A stretch of DNA of 64,000 nucleotides from Fuscibacter oryzae (GTDB lineage: Bacteria; Pseudomonadota; Alphaproteobacteria; Rhodobacterales; Rhodobacteraceae): the NCBI RefSeq assembly GCF_016765795.1, contig NZ_JAESVP010000004.1, forward strand, positions 62,001 through 126,000, read 5' to 3'. The translations under genes and the position numbers were made by a program. The notes below the pieces were generated by a model. The model was given only the letters and a program-made list of their open reading frames with translations. It was not told where the DNA came from and did no database searches. Shown here in pieces: positions 1-9,173 of the stretch. Each line of letters begins with the position of its first letter. Position 1 is the stretch's first letter.

Positions 1-1
1 T

Positions 2-511
2 CTGTCCGGCCCCGTCCTCAGCTTTTGGGTGTTTCACATCCTGCGTGACTATGCCCGGCAACTGGCAGAACGCGGCTCGCCCCATCTGCCGCTGATCCCT
101 GCCCTGTTGGCCGAGGCAGAGGGGCTGGAGCAGGCAATCGGCCCCGTCAGCATGGTTCTGGGCCACAATGACCTATTGCCCGGCAACATCCTGAAAGGGG
201 CCGACCGGCTGTGGCTGATCGACTGGGAATATGCCGGTCTGGGCAGTCCCCTGTTCGATCTGGGCGGACTGGCCAGCAACAATGGTTTCACCGAGGCGCA
301 GGAGCGGTTGTTACTTGCCGCCTATTACGATGCCTCGGCCACCGATGCCCTGTGGCACCGCTATCAGGCGATGAAATGCGCCTCGCTTTTGCGCGAAACG
401 ATGTGGAGCATGGTCAGCGAGATCATCTCGAACCTCGACGTCGATTTCGCCACCTATACCGCCGACAACCTGTCGGCCTATCGCGCGGCGCTGGCTGCGC
501 TGAACGCTTGA
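2..511 (+). CDS. Choline kinase/aminoglycoside phosphotransferase-family protein, 3' part only
   Basis: The reading frame is open from the left edge, so the N-terminal lobe of this kinase lies outside the window. The visible part carries the catalytic Brenner motif GHNDLLPGN and the metal-binding LIDWEYAGLG, the arrangement of choline/ethanolamine kinases and aminoglycoside phosphotransferases (APH fold). It would transfer phosphate from ATP to a small hydroxylated substrate in the cytoplasm. The next gene, 7 bases downstream on the same strand, is a dimethylglycine/sarcosine dehydrogenase-like flavoprotein, which suggests choline or methylamine-type metabolism, although the true substrate cannot be read from the sequence. 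A GTG at 29 is an internal codon rather than a convincing start. Confidence 0.8.
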   Translation: MSGPVLSFWVFHILRDYARQLAERGSPHLPLIPALLAEAEGLEQAIGPVSMVLGHNDLLPGNILKGADRLWLIDWEYAGLGSPLFDLGGLASNNGFTEAQERLLLAAYYDASATDALWHRYQAMKCASLLRETMWSMVSEIISNLDVDFATYTADNLSAYRAALAALNA

Positions 512-518
512 GGATGCC

Positions 519-2957
519 ATGAAAGACCTGCCCACCTCGTCGAAAGTTGTCGTCATCGGCGGCGGCATCGTCGGCTGTTCGACCGCCTATCACCTGGCCC
601 GCATGGGGGTAGAGGTGGTTCTGCTGGAAAGGAAAAAGCTGACCTCTGGCACAACCTTTCATGCCGCCGGTCTGGTGGGGCAGTTGCGCACCAGCGCCAA
701 TATCACCCAGCTTTTGGGCTATTCGGTGGACCTTTATAAGCGGCTGGAGGCAGAGACGGGTCAGGCGACCGGCTGGAAGATGAACGGCGGCATGCGCCTT
801 GCCTGCAACGCCGAACGCTGGACCGAGGTGAAGCGGCAGGCGACCACGGCGCATTCCTTCGGCCTCGACATGCAGCTTTTGACACCGCGTGAGGCGCTGG
901 ACCTGTGGCCGATCATGACGATCGACGATCTGGTCGGCGCGGCCTATCTGCCGACCGACGGGCAGGCCAGCCCTTCGGACATCACGCAGGCCCTTGCCAA
1001 GGGCGCGCGGATGGCGGGGGCGAAGCTCTATGAGGATACCAAGGTTCTGCGGGTGCAGATTAATGAAGGCATCATCAAGGGCGTTGAAACTGAACACGGG
1101 TTCATAAACTGCGAAAAGGTGGTGCTGTGCGCGGGCATGTGGACCCGCCCCTTTGCCGCCGCCCATGGGGTGAACGTGCCCTTGGTGCCGGTGGAACACC
1201 AATATCTGATCACCGAGAAAATCGAGGGCGTGCCAACCGGCTTGCCCACCCTGCGCGACCCTGACCGTCTGACCTATTGGAAGGAAGAAGTCGGCGGGCT
1301 GGTGATGGGCGGGTATGAGCCGAACCCGAAGCTGTGGCGCGACGGCAGCCTGCCGCAAGGCTTCCATTATACGCTGCTGGATAACGATTTCGACCATTTC
1401 ACCCCGATCATGGAACTGGCTTTGGGCCGCGTGCCGCTGATGGAAAACGCGGGTATCAAGCAGATGATCAACGGCCCGGAAAGTTTCACCCCCGACGGCA
1501 TGTTCATTCTGGGTGAGGCCCCCGAGCAGCGGAATTTCTTCGTCGGCGCGGGCTTCAACGCCTTTGGCATCGCGTCGGGCGGCGGTGCAGGTATGGCGCT
1601 GGCCGAATGGGTGGCCAAGGGCGAGGCCCCGTTCGACCTGTGGCCCGCCGACATCCGCCGCTTTGGCCGCCCGCATTTCGATACCGACTGGATCCGGAAG
1701 CGCACCTATGAGGCCTATGGCAAGCACTACACCATGGCTTGGCCCAGCGAAGAACACCACTCGGGCCGCCCCAACCGTCGCTCGCCCCTTTATGACACGC
1801 TGAAAGCGGCTGGTGCGGTGTTCGGTGAGAAACTGGGGTGGGAGCGCCCGAACTGGTTCGCCGCGCCGGGTGAGGTGGCCGAAGACATCTACACCTATGA
1901 ACGCCCCAACTGGCACAGTGCCGTGGCCCGCGAACACAAGGCGGCACGAGAGGCGGCGGTGCTGATTGACCAGACCTCTTTCGCGAAGTTCGTGCTGAAA
2001 GGCCCGGATGCCGAGGTGGCGCTGTCGTGGATCGCGGCAAATGATGTGGCGAAACCCGTGGGCAGCCTGATCTATACCGAGATGCTGAACGACCGGGGGG
2101 GGATTGAATGCGACCTAACGGTCGCCCGCATCAGGCATGACGAATATTACATCGTCACCGGCACCGGCTTTGCCACCCATGATTTCGACTGGATCGCGCG
2201 CAGCATTCCTGCGGGGATGAACGCCCAACTGGTTGATGTGACGGGGGCGTATTCGGTGCTGTCACTGATGGGGCCAAAGGCGCGGGATATTCTGGCCGAG
2301 GTGACGCGGGCCAATGTGTCGAACGCCGCCTTCCCCTTTGGCACAGTGCAGACCATCGGCATCGCCGGTGCCCCTGTGCGGGCCTTGCGGGTGACCTATG
2401 TGGGCGAACTGGGATGGGAGCTGCATTGCCCGGTGGAATGTGCCGCCAATGTCTATGCCGCCCTGCATGCGGCGGGCGCCAAGCATGGGCTGGTCAATGC
2501 CGGTTACCGCGCGATTGAAACCCTGCGGTTGGAGAAAGGCTATCGCGCCTGGGCCGGTGACATTGGCCCCGACCATACGCCGGATGAGGCGGGGCTGGGC
2601 TGGGCGGTCAAGCTGAAGAAGGACTTTGCCTTCAAGGGGCGCGAGGCGGTGGCGGCGCAGCGGGCGAATGGCGTCAAGAAAATGCTCGCCACCTTTACCG
2701 CCGCCCCCGAGGTTATCCTTTATGGCCGCGAGACGATTTACCGTGATGGCCAGCGGGTGGGCTGGCTGTCTTCCGGTGGGTATGGCCATACTCTGGGACA
2801 GTCCATCGGGCTGGGCTATGTGCGGAACCCCGAAGGCGTAACGGCGGATTATGTGCTGTCGGGCAACTATCAGTTGGAGGTCGCCAGTGAACTGGTGCCT
2901 TGCGAGGTCACGCTGTCGCCGCTCTATGATCCGAAGGGTGCCAAGATCAAGGCTTAG
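519..2957 (+). CDS. FAD-dependent dimethylglycine/sarcosine dehydrogenase-like protein with GcvT domain
   Basis: This 812-residue protein has the two-part build of mitochondrial-type dimethylglycine and sarcosine dehydrogenases. The N-terminal FAD domain starts with the dinucleotide fold VVVIGGGIVGCSTA (about residues 10-23) and has SGTTFHAAGL, in which His48 matches the histidine that binds FAD covalently in this family. The C-terminal half (from about residue 430) is a GcvT-like aminomethyltransferase region, with GYRAIETLRLEKGYRAW and GLGWAVKLKKDF, which in relatives passes the one-carbon unit to tetrahydrofolate. A GAGGA ribosome site lies 5 bases before the ATG. It probably demethylates an N-methylated glycine derivative. 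Many Rhodobacterales have several paralogues, so the substrate is uncertain. Confidence 0.85.
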   Translation: MKDLPTSSKVVVIGGGIVGCSTAYHLARMGVEVVLLERKKLTSGTTFHAAGLVGQLRTSANITQLLGYSVDLYKRLEAETGQATGWKMNGGMRLACNAERWTEVKRQATTAHSFGLDMQLLTPREALDLWPIMTIDDLVGAAYLPTDGQASPSDITQALAKGARMAGAKLYEDTKVLRVQINEGIIKGVETEHGFINCEKVVLCAGMWTRPFAAAHGVNVPLVPVEHQYLITEKIEGVPTGLPTLRDPDRLTYWKEEVGGLVMGGYEPNPKLWRDGSLPQGFHYTLLDNDFDHFTPIMELALGRVPLMENAGIKQMINGPESFTPDGMFILGEAPEQRNFFVGAGFNAFGIASGGGAGMALAEWVAKGEAPFDLWPADIRRFGRPHFDTDWIRKRTYEAYGKHYTMAWPSEEHHSGRPNRRSPLYDTLKAAGAVFGEKLGWERPNWFAAPGEVAEDIYTYERPNWHSAVAREHKAAREAAVLIDQTSFAKFVLKGPDAEVALSWIAANDVAKPVGSLIYTEMLNDRGGIECDLTVARIRHDEYYIVTGTGFATHDFDWIARSIPAGMNAQLVDVTGAYSVLSLMGPKARDILAEVTRANVSNAAFPFGTVQTIGIAGAPVRALRVTYVGELGWELHCPVECAANVYAALHAAGAKHGLVNAGYRAIETLRLEKGYRAWAGDIGPDHTPDEAGLGWAVKLKKDFAFKGREAVAAQRANGVKKMLATFTAAPEVILYGRETIYRDGQRVGWLSSGGYGHTLGQSIGLGYVRNPEGVTADYVLSGNYQLEVASELVPCEVTLSPLYDPKGAKIKA

Positions 2958-2978
2958 GGCAGGCCCGAAGGCCTGCCC
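2957..2978. terminator. Bidirectional hairpin between convergent genes
   Basis: A perfect 9-bp stem (GGGCAGGCC/GGCCTGCCC) closed by a CGAA tetraloop begins on the last base of the dehydrogenase stop codon and ends 6 bases before the convergent aldolase stop. No T-run follows, so termination strength is uncertain. Confidence 0.6.
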
Positions 2979-2984
2979 ACCGGC

Positions 2985-4019
2985 TCAATAGCGTTTCGCC
3001 ATCGCCTCAACCGGCAGGGGGCGGATCTTGTCGGCGTGCCCGGCGGTGCCAAAAGCCTCAAACCGCTGGCGGCAGACCTCGGCCATCATTTCCATGGCGG
3101 GTTTCATGTATTTGCGCGGGTCGAACTCTTCCGGCTCTTCGGCAAGGGTCTTGCGGATCGCCGCCGTCATCGCCAGCCGGTTGTCGGTGTCGATGTTCAC
3201 CTTGCGCACGCCAGACCGGATACCGCGCTGAATCTCTTCAACCGGAACGCCCCAGGTGGGTTTGATGTCGCCGCCATAGCTGTTGATGATGGCCTGCAAA
3301 TCCTCGGGCACGCTGGAGGAACCGTGCATCACCAGATGGGTGTTCGGCAGGCGGCGGTGGATTTCCTCAATGACGTGCATGGCCAGAATGTTGCCATCGG
3401 GCTTGCGGGTGAACTTGTAGGCGCCGTGGCTGGTGCCCATGGCGATGGCCAGCGCATCCACCCCGGTTTCGGCCACAAAGCGCTGCGCCTCCTCCGGGTC
3501 GGTCAAAAGCTGGCTTTCATCCAGCTTTTCGGTCGCGCCATGACCGTCTTCCTGATCGCCCATCCCGGTTTCCAATGACCCCAGAACGCCCAACTCGCCC
3601 TCAACCGACACGCCGCAGGCATGGGCCATTTCGACCACGGACTTGGTGATGTCGCGGTTATAGGCATAGTCGGCGGGTGTTTTGCCATCGGCCTTCAGGC
3701 TGCCGTCCATCATCACTGATGTGAAGCCATTCTGAATGGCGGTGGCACAGGTGGCCAGACCATTGCCATGGTCAAGGTGCATACACACCGGAATCTCGGG
3801 ATACATCTCGGTCAGCCCGTCGATCAGCCGGGCCAGCACCCGGTCACCGGCATAGGCGCGGGCGCCCCGGCTGGCTTGCAGGATCACCGGCGCATTGCTG
3901 GCCTTGGCGGCGGCCATGATCGCCAGCCCCTGCTCCATATTGGAAATGTTGAAAGCGGGCACCCCATAGGAATGTTCGGCGGCGTGGTCCAGAAGCTGGC
4001 GAAGGGTGATGCGGGCCAT
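2985..4019 (-). CDS. fba: Class II fructose-bisphosphate aldolase, Calvin-cycle subtype
   Basis: This 344-residue protein is a zinc-dependent class II aldolase. It joins or splits dihydroxyacetone phosphate and glyceraldehyde 3-phosphate (fructose 1,6-bisphosphate), and members of this CbbA-like subtype also make sedoheptulose 1,7-bisphosphate from erythrose 4-phosphate. The N-terminus ([20 protein letters not shown]), the zinc-site HLDHGNG, the phosphate-binding [10 protein letters not shown] and KVNIDTDNR are all present at the normal spacing. It is the last gene of the minus-strand run DeoR, tpiA2, rpiB, fbp, fba, and its start lies 10 bases after the FBPase stop. Its position beside erythrose-4-phosphate-forming enzymes is unusual for a general glycolytic aldolase. 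Confidence 0.93.
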   Translation of the reverse strand: MARITLRQLLDHAAEHSYGVPAFNISNMEQGLAIMAAAKASNAPVILQASRGARAYAGDRVLARLIDGLTEMYPEIPVCMHLDHGNGLATCATAIQNGFTSVMMDGSLKADGKTPADYAYNRDITKSVVEMAHACGVSVEGELGVLGSLETGMGDQEDGHGATEKLDESQLLTDPEEAQRFVAETGVDALAIAMGTSHGAYKFTRKPDGNILAMHVIEEIHRRLPNTHLVMHGSSSVPEDLQAIINSYGGDIKPTWGVPVEEIQRGIRSGVRKVNIDTDNRLAMTAAIRKTLAEEPEEFDPRKYMKPAMEMMAEVCRQRFEAFGTAGHADKIRPLPVEAMAKRY

Positions 4020-4028
4020 GACGGTTTC

Positions 4029-5006
4029 CTATTTCGTGTCAGACAGATAGCGGGCGATCAGGTCCACCTCTTCGGCGGCGCCAAACACCAGCGGCGTATG
4101 TTCGTGCAGGTCTTTCGGCAGGCGGTCGAGGATGGGGTTCAGGCCATCGGTGGCCTTGCCGCCCGCCTGCTCGATCAGAAAGGCAATCGGCGCGGCCTCG
4201 TACAGCGTGCGCAGGCGGCCCTGCTCGTATCCCTTGCGCCGGTCGCCCGGGTACAGGAACACACCGCCCAGCAGCAGGATGCGGTGCAGTTCGCCCACCG
4301 CCGCCGCCAGCCAGCGCATGTTGAAATCGCGGCCGCGTGGGCCATCCTTGCCGGCCCGCAGGTCCAGCGCCCATTGCTGCAACCCAAGGGGCCAGTGCCG
4401 TTCGTTCGAGGCATTGTAAGCGATGGTTTTCGCCTGTGGCTTCAGCCGGACATTCTCGCGCACGACGCGGAACCCGTCCAAGGCACGGTCATAGGTGGCG
4501 ATGTGAACGCCATCCCCCAGCGACCAGCCAAAGTCACAGCTATGCCCGAAAGAGGCATAGCCCGAAGCAACCACCGCGCGCCCCGTGCGCAAAAACCCGG
4601 CAGGGTCGGCGGGCAAGATGGAAAACAGCATCCCCAAAGGTGCGCCGATACCAATGCTGCCCGATCCATCAATCGGGTCAATCGCCACATCCCATGCACC
4701 ATCTGGGTTCAGCGTGACGACATGCGGGTCTTCTTCCGACAGAACCTGCCGCACCCCCGCCACGCGCAGGGCCGCCAGCATGTGGTCATGCGCGCCCACG
4801 TCCAGCGCCTTTTGCGCATCGCCGGAATCATTCGTGCCGACAATCGCCGCCGGGTCACCATAGAGCTTGCCCGCCGCCAGCCGGTCGGCCAGTGCAGGCA
4901 CCGCGCGGGCCAGTGCCAGAACGATGGCCGCAGGGCCGTGATCCTTGGGCAGAAATTCATCCAGCGGCGCACCGGTAAGCGCGCCGTCATTCGGCAGACG
5001 CAGCAT
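4029..5006 (-). CDS. fbp: Class I fructose-1,6-bisphosphatase
   Basis: This is a 325-residue class I FBPase. It contains the metal-binding DPIDGSGSIGIGAPLG segment, equivalent to the family DPLDGSSNI signature, and the active-site stretch GRLRTLYEAAPIAFLIEQ near the C-terminus. A longer frame reaching 5084 exists but runs into the end of rpiB. The ATG at 5006 follows an AAAGG ribosome site by about 9 bases, lies 4 bases after the rpiB stop, and restores the family length. The enzyme removes the C1 phosphate from fructose 1,6-bisphosphate; several bacterial homologues also act on sedoheptulose bisphosphate. It sits in the erythritol-type operon between rpiB and fba. Confidence 0.92.
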   Translation of the reverse strand: MLRLPNDGALTGAPLDEFLPKDHGPAAIVLALARAVPALADRLAAGKLYGDPAAIVGTNDSGDAQKALDVGAHDHMLAALRVAGVRQVLSEEDPHVVTLNPDGAWDVAIDPIDGSGSIGIGAPLGMLFSILPADPAGFLRTGRAVVASGYASFGHSCDFGWSLGDGVHIATYDRALDGFRVVRENVRLKPQAKTIAYNASNERHWPLGLQQWALDLRAGKDGPRGRDFNMRWLAAAVGELHRILLLGGVFLYPGDRRKGYEQGRLRTLYEAAPIAFLIEQAGGKATDGLNPILDRLPKDLHEHTPLVFGAAEEVDLIARYLSDTK

Positions 5007-5010
5007 CGGA

Positions 5011-5472
5011 TCAGCCTTTGTTATACTTGGCGTCAACTTCGTCGATGGCGCAGACATTGCCCGCCGACTTGCCGCTGGCATCAAAGTTCATCGTCTCGGC
5101 CAGCCAGGCATCGGCAATCGCCTTGGCCAGTTCGGTGCCGATCACCCGCGCGCCCATGGTGATGATCTGCGCGTTGTTCGACAGCGCGGCACGTTCCGCC
5201 GAATAGGTGTCATGGGTCAGCGCGGCGCGAATGCCCGGCACCTTGTTGGCCGCGATGCACACGCCAATGCCGGTGCCACAGCACAGGATCGCGCGGTCAT
5301 ATTTGCCCGCCATCACCTCATTCGCCACCCGGTCGGACAGGTTGGCATAGAACGGGTCCAGCGCGTCGCCAATACGGCTGACTTCGGTCACCTCATGCTT
5401 GCCCTTCAGATGTTCGGCCAGAACCTTGGCCAAGGGTTCGCCCGCGCTGTCGCCTGCAATTGCCAGTTTCAT
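5011..5472 (-). CDS. eryI: RpiB-family isomerase, probable D-erythrose-4-phosphate isomerase (EryI)
   Basis: This 153-residue RpiB/LacAB-family isomerase shows the active-site cysteine loop [14 protein letters not shown], the phosphate/proton-transfer segment [11 protein letters not shown] and [14 protein letters not shown]. In Brucella the RpiB paralogue encoded next to TpiA2 acts as D-erythrose-4-phosphate isomerase in erythritol breakdown (EryI). The order regulator, tpiA2, rpiB is the same here, which supports that role over ordinary ribose-5-phosphate isomerase, though the sequence alone cannot separate the two. The start at 5472 ([12 protein letters not shown]) is preferred to one 10 codons upstream because it follows an AAAGGG ribosome site and begins at the family N-terminus. 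Confidence 0.87.
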   Translation of the reverse strand: MKLAIAGDSAGEPLAKVLAEHLKGKHEVTEVSRIGDALDPFYANLSDRVANEVMAGKYDRAILCCGTGIGVCIAANKVPGIRAALTHDTYSAERAALSNNAQIITMGARVIGTELAKAIADAWLAETMNFDASGKSAGNVCAIDEVDAKYNKG

Positions 5473-5483
5473 GATGTTCCCTT

Positions 5484-6242
5484 TCAGAGTTTCGCGGCGC
5501 ATTTCGCCAGAATGTCGAGGTAGCCTGTGACGTTCCAGGCCGACCGCCCGATGAACAGCCCGTCGATATGCGGGCAGGTGATAAGCTCTTCGCAGTTTCC
5601 GGGGTTGACCGAGCCGCCGTAAAGGCAGGGCACCTTGCGGCCCAGGACGTCCTGGGCCACCGAAATGATCTCGGCCTGCCGCGCATCGGCATAATCTGAC
5701 GTTGCCGGGATGCCGTTCACCCCAATCGCCCAGACAGGCTCATAGGCCAAAAGGATCGGCGCGGAATGCTGCGCAGCAGTCAGCTTGCCCAAGGCCCCGC
5801 GCACCTGCGCCTCCAGCACCTGAACCGCGCGGCCCGCCTCACGCTCGGCCAAGGTCTCGCCGATGCAGATCAGGGGGATCAGACCATGGTGCACGGCAGC
5901 TTCGGTTTTCAGGCCGACGGTTTCATCGGTCTCGCCGAAATGCTCGCGCCGTTCGCTGTGGCCCAGTTCCACGATGTCCAGCGCGCAATCCTTGAGCATC
6001 AGGGGCGAAACCTCGCCCGTCCAGGCGCCCTCATCGGCCCAGTGCATGTTTTGCGCGCCCACCTTCACACGGGTGCCCGCCAGCATCGCCTTTACTTCGC
6101 GCACGGCAGTAAAGGGCGGGATGACAAAGGGCTGGATGCGGGCATCGACGGCAGCACCTTGCAGGCCGCTGGCAAAGGCCTGCGCCTCGGCCAGTGTCTT
6201 GTTCATCTTCCAGCTTGTGCCGATCCAGACTTGCGGGGCCAT
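5484..6242 (-). CDS. eryH: Triosephosphate isomerase paralogue, probable tetrulose-phosphate isomerase (TpiA2/EryH)
   Basis: This 252-residue TIM-barrel isomerase has all catalytic elements of triosephosphate isomerase: the substrate lysine in [10 protein letters not shown], the histidine in [13 protein letters not shown] and the glutamate in [10 protein letters not shown]. The mobile-loop region reads [11 protein letters not shown] instead of the common GTGxTAT, a variant expected for the TpiA2/EryH group that isomerises D-3-tetrulose 4-phosphate during erythritol use in Brucella. The ATG at 6242 is chosen because AAAGGA lies 6 bases upstream; the ATG at 6248 has no spacing to that site. It follows the DeoR regulator directly and precedes rpiB by 11 bases. 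Confidence 0.87.
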   Translation of the reverse strand: MAPQVWIGTSWKMNKTLAEAQAFASGLQGAAVDARIQPFVIPPFTAVREVKAMLAGTRVKVGAQNMHWADEGAWTGEVSPLMLKDCALDIVELGHSERREHFGETDETVGLKTEAAVHHGLIPLICIGETLAEREAGRAVQVLEAQVRGALGKLTAAQHSAPILLAYEPVWAIGVNGIPATSDYADARQAEIISVAQDVLGRKVPCLYGGSVNPGNCEELITCPHIDGLFIGRSAWNVTGYLDILAKCAAKL

Positions 6243-6244
6243 GG

Positions 6245-7009
6245 TCATTCCTTTGCGATGGTCAGGCGAATGCCCGCGCGGTCAATCGCGGCGCGATCTT
6301 CGGGGGCGGGGGCATCGTCGGTGATGATGCTGTCAAACTCGGCCAGATCGGCCAGCACATGCAGGGCGGACCGGCCAAAGCGGCTGTGGTTGATCAGAAG
6401 GCAGGTCTTGGCCGCCGCGGCCATCATCGCGCGTTTTGACCGCACCACCGCATCATCCATGTGAAACGAGTGCAGCCCCGCAACGGCAGGCGAGGAGATA
6501 AAGGCAATATCGGCCCGTAGGCGCGACAGCGCATGTTCGGTGACCACCCCGAAAAACGCGTTGAACTTGGCATTGAAGATGCCGCCCAAGGCAATCAGCG
6601 TGATGCCCGGCACATCGCGCATCGTATCAATCACGGCAGCATTGTTGGTGATGATGGTCAGCGGGCGCTTGGCGGCCAGCGCCTCGCCCAGATGGGCAGC
6701 CATTGAGCCATCGTTGATCAGCACTGTCATGCCGGGTTCAACCAGATCCAGCGCGGCGCGGGCCATCCGGTCCTTGGCGGCCCCATCCTGCAAGGCGCGG
6801 ATGCGGAAATCGCTTTCAAACTGGGTGCCGGCCTCAATTGTCGCCCCGCCGCGCACCTTGCGCAGCAGGCCTGCCTGCTCCAGCTCATCCAGATCGCGGT
6901 GGATCGTCATCTTGGACACGGCAAACCGGTCGGCCAGATCATCAAGGTCCACCGCGCGGGCCTGAACCAGCAAATCCATGATCGCCTGTCTGCGTTCTTC
7001 GCGCTTCAC
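6245..7009 (-). CDS. DeoR/GlpR-family transcriptional regulator (EryR-like)
   Basis: This 254-residue protein has an N-terminal DeoR winged helix-turn-helix (VDLDDLADRFAVSKMTIHRDLDEL, about residues 20-45) followed by the RKVRGGA linker and a C-terminal sugar-phosphate-sensing DeoRC domain (NDGSMAAHLGEAL, then SRFGRSALHVLADL). A GTG start at 7009 is preferred: GGGGAGGG lies just upstream and the result has the usual family length. It heads the operon with eryH, eryI, fbp and fba. Brucella and Rhizobium have a DeoR regulator (EryR) at the same place. It probably represses its own operon and perhaps the divergent transketolase from the repeats at 7067-7103. Confidence 0.85.
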   Translation of the reverse strand: MKREERRQAIMDLLVQARAVDLDDLADRFAVSKMTIHRDLDELEQAGLLRKVRGGATIEAGTQFESDFRIRALQDGAAKDRMARAALDLVEPGMTVLINDGSMAAHLGEALAAKRPLTIITNNAAVIDTMRDVPGITLIALGGIFNAKFNAFFGVVTEHALSRLRADIAFISSPAVAGLHSFHMDDAVVRSKRAMMAAAAKTCLLINHSRFGRSALHVLADLAEFDSIITDDAPAPEDRAAIDRAGIRLTIAKE

Positions 7010-7066
7010 GGTGCCCTCCCCGGCTTTGAGGATTGATAACACGGATTCGCACTGTCGCAACATTTA

Positions 7067-7103
7067 TTATGTGAATTTGTTAAATAGTAATGTGATTTTT
7101 GTT
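7067..7103. promoter_or_regulatory. Direct repeat in the DeoR/tkt divergent promoter region
   Basis: Two AT-rich copies, TTATGTGAATTTGTT at 7067 and TAATGTGATTTTTGTT at 7088, place their TGTGA cores exactly 21 bases apart, two helical turns. The stretch is markedly AT-rich compared with the coding DNA on both sides and lies between the divergent DeoR and transketolase starts. It is a plausible operator for the adjacent DeoR protein; this is inference. Confidence 0.5.
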
Positions 7104-7154
7104 GTCGGATCACACAGCCTACGTTACGTTAGCGCAAACATAGGGAGGACTCTG

Positions 7155-9173
7155 ATGCCGATGGACCCAACCGTTGCGGCCAAGGCCGCGCTTGATCCGC
7201 AGAACTTTGCGCTGGCCAATTGCATCCGTGCCTTGGCGATTGACGGGGTAGAGGCCGCGAAATCCGGCCATCCCGGCGCGCCGATGGGTATGGCCGATGC
7301 CGCAACCGCGCTGTTTCGCAACCATCTGAAATTCGATGCCGCCAACCCCGACTGGCCCGATCGTGACCGCTTTGTGCTGTCAAACGGTCATGCCTCGATG
7401 ATGCTCTATGCCCTGCTGCACCTGACCGGGTATGAGGACATGACGCTGGATCAGGTGAAGAACTTTCGCCAATGGGGCGCGATCACCGCAGGCCACCCGG
7501 AATACGGCCATGCCAAGGGGATTGAGGTGACCACCGGCCCGCTGGGGCAGGGGCTGGCAACGGCAGTCGGCATGGCGCTGGCCGAACGGCGACTGGCGGC
7601 GGAGTTTGGCGCCGATCTGGTCGATCACCATACTTATGTGTTTCTGGGCGATGGCTGCTTGCAGGAGGGCATCGGGCAAGAGGCGATTTCGCTGGCCGGG
7701 CACTTGGGTCTTGGCAAGCTGATCGTGCTTTATGATGACAACTCCATCACCATTGACGGGCCGACCTCGGTGTCCTTCTCCGAAGATGTTCCGGCCCGCC
7801 TGCGCGCCTGTGGCTGGCATGTGCAATCTTGCGATGGCCATGATGGCAAGGCACTGAATGCGGCGATTGCGGCGGCCAAGGCGGAAGGGGCCAAACCGTC
7901 GCTGATCGCGATGAAAACCGTGATCGGCTTTGGGTCACCGGGCAAGGCAGGCACCTATTCCGTTCACGGCTCGCCCCTTGGCGCGGCAGAGGCGACGCTG
8001 ACCAAAGAGGCGCTGGGCTGGCATGCCGCGCCGTTTGAAATTCCGGCCGATCTGGGTGCCCAGTGGCGCAGCATTGGTGCGCGCGGGGCAGATGCCCGCA
8101 AGGCGTGGCAGGCGCGGCTTGCCGCCCGTTCCCCCGCCGAACAGGCCGAATTCAACCGCCGCATTTCGGGCACCCTGCCTGCCGCCTATGACGCAGCAGT
8201 AAAGGCAGCCCGCGATGCCCTGTTCACCGCCCCGAAAAAGGCCGCCACCCGCAAGGCCAGCCAGATGGCGCTGGAGGCGCTGACCCCCGCGCTGCCCGAG
8301 ATGATAGGCGGTTCGGCCGACCTGACCGGATCGAACCTGACCCGCGTTCCGGCTGTGGACAGCCAATACACCCGCGAATCCCCCGGCCGTTACATCGGTT
8401 ATGGCGTGCGCGAATTCGGCATGGCGGCGGCGATGAACGGGCTGGGCCTGCATGGCGGGTTCATCCCCTATGGCGGCACGTTTCTGGTGTTCTCGGATTA
8501 CTGCCGCAACGCCATCCGGCTTTCGGCGCTGATGGGGCTTGGCACGATCTATGTGATGACCCATGACAGCATTGGTCTTGGCGAAGACGGGCCGACCCAC
8601 CAGCCGGTGGAACACATGGCCAGCTTGCGCGCCATTCCCAATCTGACCGTCTTCCGCCCCGCCGATACGGTGGAAACGCTGGAAGCGTGGGACATCGCCA
8701 TCCGCAACCGCCATGTCCCGTCGCTGCTGGCCCTATCGCGGCAGGATGTGCCGCAACTGCGGTTGGAGGCTGGCACGGAAAACCTGACGGCCAAAGGGGC
8801 CTATGTTCTGCGCCAGTATGGGCAGGGCCGCGACGTGACCCTGATCGCCACCGGCACCGAAGTGGCCTTGGCGGTCGAGGCGGCAGAGGCGCTGCACGGT
8901 CAGGGCCTGTCGGTCGCCGTGGTCTCGATGCCCTCGTGGGAGCTGTTTGAGGCGCAGCCAGAGGCCTACCGTGCCAAAACGCTTGGCACCGCACCGCGCA
9001 TCGCGGTAGAGGCGGCGGGCAAGTTTGGCTGGACACGCTATGTCGCCAGTGAGGCGGATGTGATCGGGATGCCCGGTTTCGGCGCCTCGGCCCCGGCAGA
9101 GCGGCTGTATCAGGAGTTTGGCATCACCAAAGAGGCGATCATCGCCCGCGCCCTTGCCTTGACGGGCCGCTGA
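7155..9173 (+). CDS. tkt: Transketolase
   Basis: This 672-residue enzyme moves two-carbon units between sugar phosphates using thiamine diphosphate and connects erythrose 4-phosphate with fructose 6-phosphate and xylulose 5-phosphate. The cofactor motif GDGCLQEGIGQEA... to DDNSITIDG (about residues 155-195), substrate-binding SGHPGAPMGMA near the N-terminus and HDSIGLGEDGPTHQPVE in the middle domain are intact. The ATG at 7155 has GGAGG 6 bases upstream. The gene is inserted on the opposite strand between the two parts of the erythritol locus, and its stop abuts the stop of eryD with no gap. Its placement suggests that it handles the erythrose 4-phosphate made by this pathway. Confidence 0.95.
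   Translation: MPMDPTVAAKAALDPQNFALANCIRALAIDGVEAAKSGHPGAPMGMADAATALFRNHLKFDAANPDWPDRDRFVLSNGHASMMLYALLHLTGYEDMTLDQVKNFRQWGAITAGHPEYGHAKGIEVTTGPLGQGLATAVGMALAERRLAAEFGADLVDHHTYVFLGDGCLQEGIGQEAISLAGHLGLGKLIVLYDDNSITIDGPTSVSFSEDVPARLRACGWHVQSCDGHDGKALNAAIAAAKAEGAKPSLIAMKTVIGFGSPGKAGTYSVHGSPLGAAEATLTKEALGWHAAPFEIPADLGAQWRSIGARGADARKAWQARLAARSPAEQAEFNRRISGTLPAAYDAAVKAARDALFTAPKKAATRKASQMALEALTPALPEMIGGSADLTGSNLTRVPAVDSQYTRESPGRYIGYGVREFGMAAAMNGLGLHGGFIPYGGTFLVFSDYCRNAIRLSALMGLGTIYVMTHDSIGLGEDGPTHQPVEHMASLRAIPNLTVFRPADTVETLEAWDIAIRNRHVPSLLALSRQDVPQLRLEAGTENLTAKGAYVLRQYGQGRDVTLIATGTEVALAVEAAEALHGQGLSVAVVSMPSWELFEAQPEAYRAKTLGTAPRIAVEAAGKFGWTRYVASEADVIGMPGFGASAPAERLYQEFGITKEAIIARALALTGR

Noticed and set aside
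423-1937. A 504-codon open frame on the minus strand
   Set aside because: It lies entirely antisense to the well-supported dimethylglycine dehydrogenase-like gene; composition (His/Gln/Gly/Arg-rich) is that of a GC-rich shadow frame.
3768-5162. A 464-codon plus-strand frame across fbp and rpiB
   Set aside because: Antisense to two clear enzymes with intact motifs; no family pattern in the translation.
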